From positions 1-31,853 of the forward strand of contig SLQC01000153.1 in the NCBI GenBank assembly GCA_007131625.1: a stretch of 31,853 nt of DNA, given 5' to 3'. Numbering within the stretch: position 1 is the first letter of the stretch; every line of letters starts with the position of its first letter. This document shows, one piece after another, positions 18,922 through 26,707 of the stretch. The position numbers and the translations under genes are program-made. The notes under the pieces are model-generated. The model worked only from the letters and a program-made list of their open reading frames with translations, was not told where the DNA came from and did not search any database. Source of the DNA: Balneolales bacterium (lineage in GTDB: Bacteria > Bacteroidota > Rhodothermia > Balneolales > Natronogracilivirgulaceae).

Positions 18922-21138
18922 ATGAAACAAATAAATTCACTTGCAAACTTTTCGATATACCATAAGCTTATTTGTAGTATATCTTTGGTTCTTTTGATTA
19001 CAAACATTAGTGTGATGGCTCAGGATGAGCTTAATGTGATACAGGGTGAGTCTTCGAACAATAGATGGTTGCAATTCAGTGACGCCCCGAACTCATTGTA
19101 TCATCATCTTGCCGGACAAGCCTTTGAATTACTTGAAAATCGAACTGATATTATATCCGGATTGAATACCTTGTCAGATTGGCAGCAGAGACAAGATGAA
19201 GTTCGGAAAATTTTGCTTGATATCATCGGACCGTTTCCTGAGAAGTCACCTTTAAATGCAAAAGTCACAGGAATAATTGAAAAAGATGGATATAGAGTTG
19301 AACATATCGTGTTTGAATCCCAACCGGAGTTTTATGTAACAGGCTCACTTTTTATACCAAATGGGCTGACACGTAAGTTGCCGGCTGTAATTGTTTGTAG
19401 TGGACATCAGGTTGTGTCATATAGAGGAGGAAGCCAACATCGGATTTTGAATTTTGTTAAAAAAGGGTTTATTGTATTTGCGTTTGACCCAGTTGGGCAA
19501 GGAGAACGTATTGAATATTATGATCCGGCAACTGGTAGTTCTATCGTCGGTAGTTCTACTCGAGAACATTCTTATCCTGGGGCACAGGCTTTTATTACTG
19601 GAAGCTCTCAGGCAAGACATATGATATGGGATGGGATTCGTTCCGTTGATTATCTTCTTACAAGGGAAGAGGTAGATTCATTAAGAATTGGCATCACTGG
19701 AGGTTCAGGAGGTGGAACTCAATCCGCCTATATCGCTGCTTTTGATGAACGAATTTATGCTGCTGCACCCGGTAATTATATTACAAATTTCACCAGATTG
19801 CTTCAGTCTATTGGTCCTCAGGATGCTGAACAAAATCTGCTACATGGAATTAAGCAAGGAATAGACCATGCTGATCTTTTGTCTGTTCGAGCTCCCAAAC
19901 CCACTTTGATTTATGCCACTACTCGGGACTTTTTTAGTATTCAAGGAACGATGGAAACCAATAAAGAATTGGAAGCTTTGTATAAAGTTTATGATAAACC
20001 TGACTTTTTTGAAATTTCCATTGACGATGCAGGGCATGCTACAACCAAAAAGAACAGGGAGGCTATATACGCATTCTTTCAGAAACATCTGAATAATCCT
20101 GGTAATCCGGATGAACAGGAAGTAGAAATTTTAAACGAAGAGGAAATTCAAGTAACAAGTACAGGACAGGTTTCGACCTCTCTTGGAGGAGAATCAGTTT
20201 TCAGTCTGAATCGCCGGGAGGCAAAAAAACTGATAAATGAATTACAATATTCCAGGATTGATCTGAACAGTCATCTTCCTGATGTATTGGCGTCGGCCAA
20301 AGCGCTCTCGGGATATCAGGAACCGACAGAGGCTGATGAACCGGTGTTTACCGGGCGTATTCAACGAGATGGATATGTAATTGAAAAGTATTTTGTGAAG
20401 GGCGAAGGCGATTATATAATTCCCTACCTGTTAATGATCCCGGAGAAACCAAACGACAAATCTCTGCTCTATCTTCATCCATCTGGCAAGTCAGCCGAAG
20501 CTGCTGAAGCAGGTGAAATGGAATGGTTCGTCAGAAATGGATTTAGAGTGCTTGCTCCGGACTTAGTCGGAATCGGTGAAACAGGCCCCGGCGATTTTCG
20601 AGGGGATGCAAATATTGAAGGTGAATCTTATAACATGTGGTTTGCTTCCGTACTTATCGGCAGAAGTATTGTCGGGATAAGGGCCGGGGATGTTGTCAGA
20701 CTTACCCGATTGCTGAAAAGAAATCCTGAGATTGACAGGATTTATGGTCTGGCCTGGCAGGAGATGGGGCCGGTCCTGCTGCATGCTGCAGCTTTTGATC
20801 AGAGCATAAGCCGGATTGCTCTTGTGGAAACCTATTCCTCATATCAGTCCATTGTAATGAATCGTTTCTATGCCCCAAAATTTATACACAGTACCGTCGC
20901 CGGGTCCCTGGAATCATATGACCTGGCTGATCTTGCCGCCGCCCTGGCTCCGAGGAAACTGTTGATGGTCGATGTCACAGATGGAACTGGTAATATGAAA
21001 GATGTGGATAGCATAAACAAGGATATGTCGGTAATTCATACGGTTTATCAGAACGGGAATGCCGGAGATCAATTGACTATAATTACCCGCGGAGTAGCAG
21101 AAAATCTGTATGATTTATTTTTGGTTTGGATCGAATAA
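18922..21138 (+). CDS. Secreted protein with two tandem alpha/beta hydrolase domains
   Basis: Exported protein of 738 residues with a signal peptide in residues 1-35 (CSISLVLLITNISVMAQ). The first hydrolase domain, about residues 90-395, resembles acetylxylan esterase/dienelactone hydrolase-type enzymes. Its likely triad is Ser262 (GITGGSGGGTQ), Asp336 (TTRDFF) and His372 (DAGHATT). The second domain, about 430-738, keeps the fold pattern (LLYLHPSGKSAE, VLAPDLVGIGETGPG). However, its nucleophile elbow reads Y-G-L-A-W-Q-E-M-G, with Glu614 where Ser is expected, so it is probably non-catalytic. The 5' half is visibly AT-richer than the 3' half. Its likely role is de-esterification of plant or algal polymers; the substrate is unknown. 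Confidence 0.75.
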   Translation: MKQINSLANFSIYHKLICSISLVLLITNISVMAQDELNVIQGESSNNRWLQFSDAPNSLYHHLAGQAFELLENRTDIISGLNTLSDWQQRQDEVRKILLDIIGPFPEKSPLNAKVTGIIEKDGYRVEHIVFESQPEFYVTGSLFIPNGLTRKLPAVIVCSGHQVVSYRGGSQHRILNFVKKGFIVFAFDPVGQGERIEYYDPATGSSIVGSSTREHSYPGAQAFITGSSQARHMIWDGIRSVDYLLTREEVDSLRIGITGGSGGGTQSAYIAAFDERIYAAAPGNYITNFTRLLQSIGPQDAEQNLLHGIKQGIDHADLLSVRAPKPTLIYATTRDFFSIQGTMETNKELEALYKVYDKPDFFEISIDDAGHATTKKNREAIYAFFQKHLNNPGNPDEQEVEILNEEEIQVTSTGQVSTSLGGESVFSLNRREAKKLINELQYSRIDLNSHLPDVLASAKALSGYQEPTEADEPVFTGRIQRDGYVIEKYFVKGEGDYIIPYLLMIPEKPNDKSLLYLHPSGKSAEAAEAGEMEWFVRNGFRVLAPDLVGIGETGPGDFRGDANIEGESYNMWFASVLIGRSIVGIRAGDVVRLTRLLKRNPEIDRIYGLAWQEMGPVLLHAAAFDQSISRIALVETYSSYQSIVMNRFYAPKFIHSTVAGSLESYDLADLAAALAPRKLLMVDVTDGTGNMKDVDSINKDMSVIHTVYQNGNAGDQLTIITRGVAENLYDLFLVWIE

Positions 21139-21537
21139 GCTATCCATGTGATATTATTTCAAATGTTTTACCTATTGGCAGTTCTTAAACTCAGCTTTCA
21201 GTCGGACATTATTTCACTGAAGCAAAAGGTGCAGAGATCATCAAAAAAGTAATGCAAAAATGTTCAAATGTTGTAGATTGGAAAAACGTGCGAAGTGGAT
21301 ACGATACCAAATACTCAAAGGCGCCGGAATAAATGATTACAATAGCGAATAATCCTCCAAACCCGTTTTTTGTGATAAGCGAAACTACTAAGGGTATAAG
21401 GTATTGATGTTACTTTTAAGAGTTTGCCGGGTATTTAATAGTTTGATGAATGGGTGAAAGGGAACACCATTTTTCTCTTTCTTATTGAACAATTACCGGA
21501 TCACTATTTATTATTTGTAATATCCTGTAATTATTAC
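21139..21537. other. Intergenic region with decayed coding fragments
   Basis: An open plus-strand stretch at 21189-21332 encodes a protein-like 47-residue fragment (VGHYFTEAKGAEIIKKVMQK, then CSNVVDWKNVRSGYD) but has no plausible start of its own. It overlaps an ATG frame at 21333-21407 (MITIANNPPNPFFVISETTK) through TAAATG. I recognise neither; they look like the remains of a gene destroyed by deletion. No terminator is visible after the hydrolase gene at 21138. Confidence 0.35.
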
Positions 21538-21566
21538 TTGACATAAGCATATCATCTGCGTAGTTT
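21538..21566 (+). promoter_or_regulatory. Predicted promoter of the sulfate-uptake operon
   Basis: TTGACA at 21538-21543 and TAGTTT at 21561-21566, spaced by 17 bases, form the best promoter-like pair before the Cys leader. TAGTTTAA also partly resembles the TA-n-n-TTTG element of Bacteroidota. Transcription would start near 21573, about 70-80 bases before the leader ORF. Confidence 0.45.
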
Positions 21567-21652
21567 AATACACCTTGAAAAACAGCAAGATGGAATTCAT
21601 AAACAGTTTTTCAGCAAAGTTTAATAAGAATACCAATCAGAACATGCAGAAA

Positions 21653-21742
21653 ATGAAAACCACATCAGCGATCCAGACCATTTGTTTGTGTCTTTGCTGT
21701 ATGATGCCTCCCCTGGAAGGTAGTGGTTTTTCCATGCTCTGA
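21653..21742 (+). CDS. Cys-rich leader peptide A (attenuator of sulfate-uptake operon)
   Basis: Reading frame of 29 codons starting at ATG 21653, or at the in-frame ATG 21644 three codons earlier, and ending at TGA 21740-21742. It encodes four cysteines in six codons, CLCLCC (Cys11, 13, 15, 16), then M-M-P-P-L-E-G-S-G. It ends 26 bases before a strong terminator hairpin, which precedes the sulfate permease-cysD-cysNC operon. Codon content, position and hairpins fit a ribosome-stalling sensor of charged Cys-tRNA, as in trp/his attenuators. A second leader with the same pattern (C-x-C...CCM-P...GSG) precedes the cobA-cysH operon at the other end of the window. The peptide itself probably has no function; its Met-Pro and Gly-Ser-Gly codons are also RNA pairing elements. 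Confidence 0.8.
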   Translation: MKTTSAIQTICLCLCCMMPPLEGSGFSML

Positions 21743-21805
21743 GCAGATTGTCGATCTGATTTTAGAACAAAGCCCGCTGCCTTACCGGTTGCGGGCTTTT
21801 TTTTT
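21705..21805 (+). promoter_or_regulatory. Cysteine-codon transcription attenuator A
   Basis: There are three mutually exclusive pairings. 1:2, UGCCU (21705-21709) with AGGUA (21718-21722). 2:3, AAGGUAGUGG (21717-21726) with CCGCUGCCUU (21774-21783), which includes two G-U pairs. 3:4, the terminator. A ribosome stalled at the Cys-Cys codons (21695-21700) would cover segment 1 and leave segment 2 free to pair with segment 3, so transcription continues. Rapid translation would let the terminator form. Pairings were found by eye, without folding software. Confidence 0.7.
21769..21805 (+). terminator. Attenuator terminator A
   Basis: AAAGCCCGC (21769-21777) pairs perfectly with GCGGGCTTT (21791-21799), and the T-run extends to 21805. 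It lies between leader peptide A and the permease start, so read-through is needed for operon expression. Terminator B at 31688-31723 has the identical 9-bp stem. Confidence 0.9.
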
Positions 21806-21886
21806 GCCCGAAACCGGTGACATCGGAACCGAATCACTGAACAGAATCATCCGCAACATAATCCGAAGTATCGATTTCAATGCCTT

Positions 21887-23497
21887 ATGTTTGAATTGCT
21901 CGATTGGAAGTCCTGGTTTACCGCATTCATCATCGTCGTGATGATCATAGCGTTGATACGCGGTATTTCGCGACCCCATCACATCTTTCTGATTGCCCTT
22001 TTTTCATTGCTGTTAACCGGAATAATTACCCCATTTGAGGCAGTTTCCGGGTTCACCAATAACGCAGTCCTGACGGTAGGTGCACTGTTTATTGTTGCAG
22101 CCGGTGTGCAACAAACCAGATTATTCACCTGGCTTGAAAAGTATTTGCTGCCCCAAAAGGGAGGGACCGGCCGAACATTATTGCGCATTATGACCTCCGC
22201 ATCGGCAATGTCCTCATTTCTCAACAACACGCCGATCGTCGCCATGTTTACGCCGCAAATGCAGCAATGGGCACAAAAGATAGGAGTTCCGGTATCAAAA
22301 TTACTGATTCCATTATCCTATGCTGCAATTGTAGGTGGAACGGTTACACTTATCGGGACATCAACCAACCTAATCGTATCGGAGATGTTGTCCGATCGGG
22401 GATACGGCGCATTCCATCTGTTTCAGCTTGCCTGGATTGGAATACCCGCAACGATTCTGGTGATCGCCTGGTTTGCGTTGATCGGACATCGATTTTTACC
22501 CGACCGGACGGCACCACTGCCGGTGGAAGCAATGGATCCGGCTTCCGAATCGATCCAGCGTGAATTCGAAAGTAATAAATCTACCAGTGATAACAAGACA
22601 ACCGAATACGGCAGAACCCCCGAAAGTTATCCCGAAAGGGCGTTGCTGCCTGTACATGGATCGGGAGCGGCCGGAGCGTCCATTTCCGGCAGTAGGGAAC
22701 CACTGATGGACAACAGAATATTCCATGGTAATTTTGCATTTGCGAGTCCCATTGGCGGTGATAATTGGCCAAGTGGCGTATATTCGTTCGGGAACAATGC
22801 CTCACGAATGGCAGAAACAGCGCCGATTGAAAAATCACAAGGGCGGGTGAACGGTATGGATGGCCCGAACCGGGGGTACGGCAGTGATCAGCCGGAAACT
22901 GCGCCCGGAAAGGAGCGGTCAAAACGGGTATTACTGATATTGACATTGATGATCGGCTTATCCGCGACAGGAATACTGCCCGTTCATGTCTCGGTTATGG
23001 TGGCGGCTCTGGCAACGCTGTTGACCGGTGTGCTGCCCGTCAGGCAAGTCACTAAATCGGTCAATTTTTCGGTTCTTATTGTTATCGCTTCAGCACTGGG
23101 CATCGGATCTGCGCTGGAGAGCACCGGATTGGCCGAGGTGATTGCTTTTTCCGTTATCGATACAACTGCCGGATTCGGGATTATTATCGTATTGATCGGA
23201 TTATATCTGTTGACCAATCTTTTGACCGAACTGGTTACCAACAACGCTGCTGCGGTCCTGATGATACCGATTGCTCTCAGCACCTCCCTCTCCCTGGGAA
23301 TCGATCCGCAAGCTGTCGGTATTACGGTGGCTGTTGCTGCATCCGCAAGTTTTCTTTCCCCAATCGGATACCATACCAATCTGATGGTCATGGAGCCTGG
23401 AGGATACCGGTTTACGGACTTTTTCAAAGCAGGTTTGCCGGTCACCATCATCCTTATGACCGTTACCGTCAGCATGGTAACCTGGCTGTGGGTATGA
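21887..23497 (+). CDS. SLC13/DASS-family permease, probable sulfate transporter
   Basis: Inner-membrane ion-coupled anion transporter of 536 residues. The two hairpin/substrate motifs of the family are present: NNTPIVAMFTPQM with TLIGTSTNLIVSE in the N-terminal half, and LVTNNAAAVLMIPIAL with SPIGYHTNLMVMEPGGY in the C-terminal half. Clustering with cysD/cysNC and the Cys attenuator make sulfate the likely substrate. Bacterial homologues of this type usually carry two RCK_C (TrkA-C) domains in the central cytoplasmic loop. Here residues 203-345 are instead a low-complexity, Gly/Ser/Asn/Pro-rich hydrophilic stretch with no such fold apparent. The start at 21887 lies 82 bases after the attenuator terminator, and the first helix follows within about 12 residues. 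cysD follows closely. Confidence 0.88.
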   Translation: MFELLDWKSWFTAFIIVVMIIALIRGISRPHHIFLIALFSLLLTGIITPFEAVSGFTNNAVLTVGALFIVAAGVQQTRLFTWLEKYLLPQKGGTGRTLLRIMTSASAMSSFLNNTPIVAMFTPQMQQWAQKIGVPVSKLLIPLSYAAIVGGTVTLIGTSTNLIVSEMLSDRGYGAFHLFQLAWIGIPATILVIAWFALIGHRFLPDRTAPLPVEAMDPASESIQREFESNKSTSDNKTTEYGRTPESYPERALLPVHGSGAAGASISGSREPLMDNRIFHGNFAFASPIGGDNWPSGVYSFGNNASRMAETAPIEKSQGRVNGMDGPNRGYGSDQPETAPGKERSKRVLLILTLMIGLSATGILPVHVSVMVAALATLLTGVLPVRQVTKSVNFSVLIVIASALGIGSALESTGLAEVIAFSVIDTTAGFGIIIVLIGLYLLTNLLTELVTNNAAAVLMIPIALSTSLSLGIDPQAVGITVAVAASASFLSPIGYHTNLMVMEPGGYRFTDFFKAGLPVTIILMTVTVSMVTWLWV

Positions 23498-23600
23498 TGT
23501 TATGGGCATAAAACAACAAGTATCAGAACCGATCAGAAACGAAATTCAACAATCATTTTGCTATCAGCAAATAACTCCAATAAACCGGAACAACCTGAAA

Positions 23601-24530
23601 ATGGAAGAAAAAAAACATCAACGTATCGAAATACAACGTAATTCCCACCTCAAAATGATCGAAGAAGAGGCGATTTTTGTCATGCGCGAAGTCGCCGCAC
23701 AATTTGAGCGGCCGGTACTTCTGTTTTCCGGAGGCAAGGATTCCATAGTTATGGTTCATCTGGCTCAAAAAGCGTTTCGCCCTGGTAATATTCCGTTTCC
23801 ATTGATGCATATTGATACCGGACACAATTTTGAAGAAACCATTACTTTCCGGGATGAACTGGTTAAGCGGACTGGTACACGGTTGATCGTCGGCAGTGTC
23901 CAGGTAAGTATTGACAAGGGCAGAGTCCGGGAAGAGGTCGGTCCGGAAGCCAGCAGAAACGCACTGCAGACCGTAGTATTACTCGATACACTCAAGGTTC
24001 ACAATGTCGACTGTGCGCTGGGCGGCGGCCGGCGGGACGAAGAGAAAGCGAGAGCCAAGGAGCGGTTCTTTTCACACCGGGATATTTTCGGACAGTGGGA
24101 TCCCAAGAATCAACGACCCGAACTCTGGGGGATCTTTAACGGCCGGAAGAATCAGGGGGAGCATTTCCGGGTATTCCCTCTTAGCAACTGGACCGAGATG
24201 GATGTCTGGCAGTATATCGCTGCAGAGCAAATTCCCATACCGTCGATCTATTATTCGCACAGACGCCGGGTATTCAATCGGCGGGGAACCTGGCTCAACG
24301 ACTCTGAATTCATTACCCGCTACCCGGATGAGGTCACGGAAGAGAAAATCGTCCGTTTCCGTACGATCGGGGATGCCACTTGCACAGGAGCGGTACTTTC
24401 ACACGCATCCACACTGGAAGAGATCATCGCCGAGGTGGCGGCGGCCCGGGTAACCGAGCGCGGCAACCGGCATGATGATAAACGTTCGGAGGCAGCGATG
24501 GAGGACCGAAAAAAACTCGGATACTTTTAA
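23601..24530 (+). CDS. cysD: Sulfate adenylyltransferase subunit 2
   Basis: Small catalytic subunit of ATP sulfurylase, which makes APS from sulfate and ATP together with the CysN GTPase. The PP-loop SGGKDS lies at residues 43-48 from this start. Downstream family motifs include HIDTGHNFEET, GGGRRDEEKARAKER, RVFPLSNWTEMDVW and SHRRRVF. The frame is open to 23502, but the Met at 23601 gives a 309-residue protein, close to the usual 302, and begins at the typical helix before EEAI-x-V-M-R-E-V. It is in one operon with the upstream permease, with about 100 bases between them, or four if the upstream ATG at 23502 is used. A 148-base gap separates it from cysNC. Cytoplasmic. Confidence 0.96.
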   Translation: MEEKKHQRIEIQRNSHLKMIEEEAIFVMREVAAQFERPVLLFSGGKDSIVMVHLAQKAFRPGNIPFPLMHIDTGHNFEETITFRDELVKRTGTRLIVGSVQVSIDKGRVREEVGPEASRNALQTVVLLDTLKVHNVDCALGGGRRDEEKARAKERFFSHRDIFGQWDPKNQRPELWGIFNGRKNQGEHFRVFPLSNWTEMDVWQYIAAEQIPIPSIYYSHRRRVFNRRGTWLNDSEFITRYPDEVTEEKIVRFRTIGDATCTGAVLSHASTLEEIIAEVAAARVTERGNRHDDKRSEAAMEDRKKLGYF

Positions 24531-24678
24531 CAGAGCACTCGTGGAAAAATCATACGAATGTGTGTCAAATTATTTTTTCATGGATGTTTCAAAACGGTAC
24601 ATGTTTCGGCTGACGAAAGACCATTTCAATAAAAGCCGTCACATAAATCAGTCTTTCTAACAAATCAGGTTATTATTC

Positions 24679-26598
24679 GTGAAAACAGCTCAACAGAACA
24701 ACGGAACACCAACCCCAAAAGAAGACTCAGGGGTAGACGTATCCTATCTGGATATGGATATGCTCAGGTTTACGACCGCAGGCAGTGTGGATGACGGCAA
24801 AAGTACGCTAATCGGACGCTTGCTCTACGACAGTAAATCCATTTTTGAAGATCAGTGGGATGCACTGGAATCGACTACCAAAAACCGGGGTGAAGAGAAG
24901 GTCAATCTGGCGCTTTTGACTGACGGATTGCGTGCAGAGCGGGAGCAGGGAATTACTATCGATGTAGCCTACCGCTATTTTGCAACACCGAAACGCAAAT
25001 TTATTATCGCCGACACCCCTGGTCACGAACAATACACCCGGAATATGGTAACCGGAGCTTCGACAGCCGATTTGGCCATAATCCTGATTGATGCCCGGAA
25101 AGGGGTGCTCACGCAAAGTCGCCGCCATGCATTCTTGTCGTCACTGCTGCAGATACCCCACCTGGTTGTAGCAGTTAACAAAATGGATCTCGTCGATTAT
25201 AGTGAGGACCGGTTTAGCGAGATTATTAATGATTTCAAGGAATTTTCGGAAAACCTGGATGTGGATGACATCACTTTCATTCCGATTTCGGCATTAAAAG
25301 GCGACAATATCGTGAACAGCAGTAATAACATGTCGTGGTACAAGGGAGCTACCCTGCTGCATCATCTCGAAAATGTTAAGGTAGGATCCCGGAAGAATCC
25401 GCATGATTTTCGGTTTCCGGTTCAATATGTGATTCGCCCCGATCAGGACTATCGCGGTTTTGCCGGTCGTGTTGTTTCGGGCAACATCCGTGTCGGTGAG
25501 AAGGTGAGTGTTTTGCCGTCAGGTGAACAATCCAGGATACGGTCGATCGAAACGGTCGATGGTTCGGCAGAAATAGCAAGAACCGGCGAATCGGTGGTGC
25601 TTGAGGTGGAAAATGAGATCGATATCTCACGCGGTGATATGATTGTGCGGGAAAATAATGTTCCAAATTGCAAATCGACTTTTGAAGCGACAGTCAGCTG
25701 GATGAACAAGGAACCGCTACAGGCTGGCAGACCGTATGTGGTGATGCATACGTCACGGACCACGCAGGCGCTGGTCAAGGAAGTCCGGTATCGCATTAAT
25801 GTTGATTCTCTGCACAGAGAAGAGACCGCGGAATTGCAATTGAACGAAATAGGACGTGTCGTTGTGGAGACCGCTCACCCGCTCTTTTTTGACGCCTACA
25901 AGTTGAATAATGATACGGGCAGCTTCATACTGGTCGATCCCGACACGCATGTGACAGTCGGTGCCGGCATGATCAGGAGTACGAGTACTTCTGCGTTGAA
26001 AGATGACCCTTCATCGAGAAACATCGTCTGGGAACCCTGGAATATCGATCGCGAAGTGCGAGAGCAACGGAACGGGCACGAAGCCCGCATCATCTGGTTT
26101 ACCGGGGTGTCCGGAGCCGGAAAAACGACGATTGCCCGGGCGCTGGAACGGGAGTTGTGGGAGCGAGGTCTCCGCACCATGCTGCTTGACGGGGATCAGG
26201 TCCGGCATGGGTTGAATAGTGATCTGGGGTTTGAGCCGTCTGACCGCAAAGAGAATATCCGGCGGGTGGGAGAAGTGGCCCGGTTATTTTACGAACATGG
26301 AAATATTGTACTCTGCTCGTTCGTATCGCCCTACAGGGAAGATCGGCGCGTGGTCCGCGAAATGTTTCCGTCAGACCGTTATCTGGAAGTGTGTGTCCTT
26401 TGTGATCCGGAAATACTGCAGGAACGGGATCCCAAGGGATTATATCTGAAAGCAAAGCAGGGTACGCTGAAATCACTGACCGGTTTTGATGCCGGCCATG
26501 AAGCACCCACGGAGAACGATGCCATTTTCATCGATACCGGCAACACCGAAGTGGAGCAGGCTGTCGTTACTATACTTGATAAACTGAATCTGAAATAA
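24679..26598 (+). CDS. cysNC: Bifunctional sulfate adenylyltransferase subunit 1 / APS kinase
   Basis: Fusion protein of 639 residues. The N-terminal EF-Tu-like GTPase (CysN) stimulates ATP sulfurylase: G1 GSVDDGKST (residues 35-43), G3 DTPGHEQ (from 112) and G4 NKMDL (from 167), followed by EF-Tu-type beta-barrel domains to about residue 440. The C-terminal APS kinase (CysC) starts near 465, with P-loop GVSGAGKTT (about 476) and the motifs LDGDQVRHGLNSDLGF and FVSPYREDR, and makes PAPS. All key motifs are intact. The start is GTG 24679. It is last in the permease-cysD-cysNC operon and is followed by a hairpin at 26663. APS kinase phosphorylates part of the APS made by the same complex. Confidence 0.96.
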   Translation: MKTAQQNNGTPTPKEDSGVDVSYLDMDMLRFTTAGSVDDGKSTLIGRLLYDSKSIFEDQWDALESTTKNRGEEKVNLALLTDGLRAEREQGITIDVAYRYFATPKRKFIIADTPGHEQYTRNMVTGASTADLAIILIDARKGVLTQSRRHAFLSSLLQIPHLVVAVNKMDLVDYSEDRFSEIINDFKEFSENLDVDDITFIPISALKGDNIVNSSNNMSWYKGATLLHHLENVKVGSRKNPHDFRFPVQYVIRPDQDYRGFAGRVVSGNIRVGEKVSVLPSGEQSRIRSIETVDGSAEIARTGESVVLEVENEIDISRGDMIVRENNVPNCKSTFEATVSWMNKEPLQAGRPYVVMHTSRTTQALVKEVRYRINVDSLHREETAELQLNEIGRVVVETAHPLFFDAYKLNNDTGSFILVDPDTHVTVGAGMIRSTSTSALKDDPSSRNIVWEPWNIDREVREQRNGHEARIIWFTGVSGAGKTTIARALERELWERGLRTMLLDGDQVRHGLNSDLGFEPSDRKENIRRVGEVARLFYEHGNIVLCSFVSPYREDRRVVREMFPSDRYLEVCVLCDPEILQERDPKGLYLKAKQGTLKSLTGFDAGHEAPTENDAIFIDTGNTEVEQAVVTILDKLNLK

Positions 26599-26662
26599 TA
26601 TGTAGTGTCAGTTTCATCACATCATGGAATTAGAATGTCCTTCAGGTTGGGAAGGGCAGAGG

Positions 26663-26697
26663 TTTTGGGGATTTAATAGGACTGAAATCCCCGAAAC
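26663..26697 (+). terminator. Probable terminator of the cysNC operon
   Basis: TTTTGGGGATTT pairs with AAATCCCCGAAA (one bulged base) around a 10-base loop, followed by the T-rich CTTTCATTT. It is 65 bases after the cysNC stop. Intron relic 2 starts 11 bases after the hairpin. The interrupted T-run makes it weaker than the trxA terminator. Confidence 0.55.
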
Positions 26698-26707
26698 TTT
26701 CATTTGT

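Noticed and set aside
21644..21805. SAM or other metabolite riboswitch before the permease gene
   Set aside because: I see no SAM-I/SAM-II/SAM-IV core motifs (kink-turn or pseudoknot elements). The Cys-rich ORF plus alternative pairings explains the region better, and the Met codons in it (MM) are no more numerous than the Cys codons.
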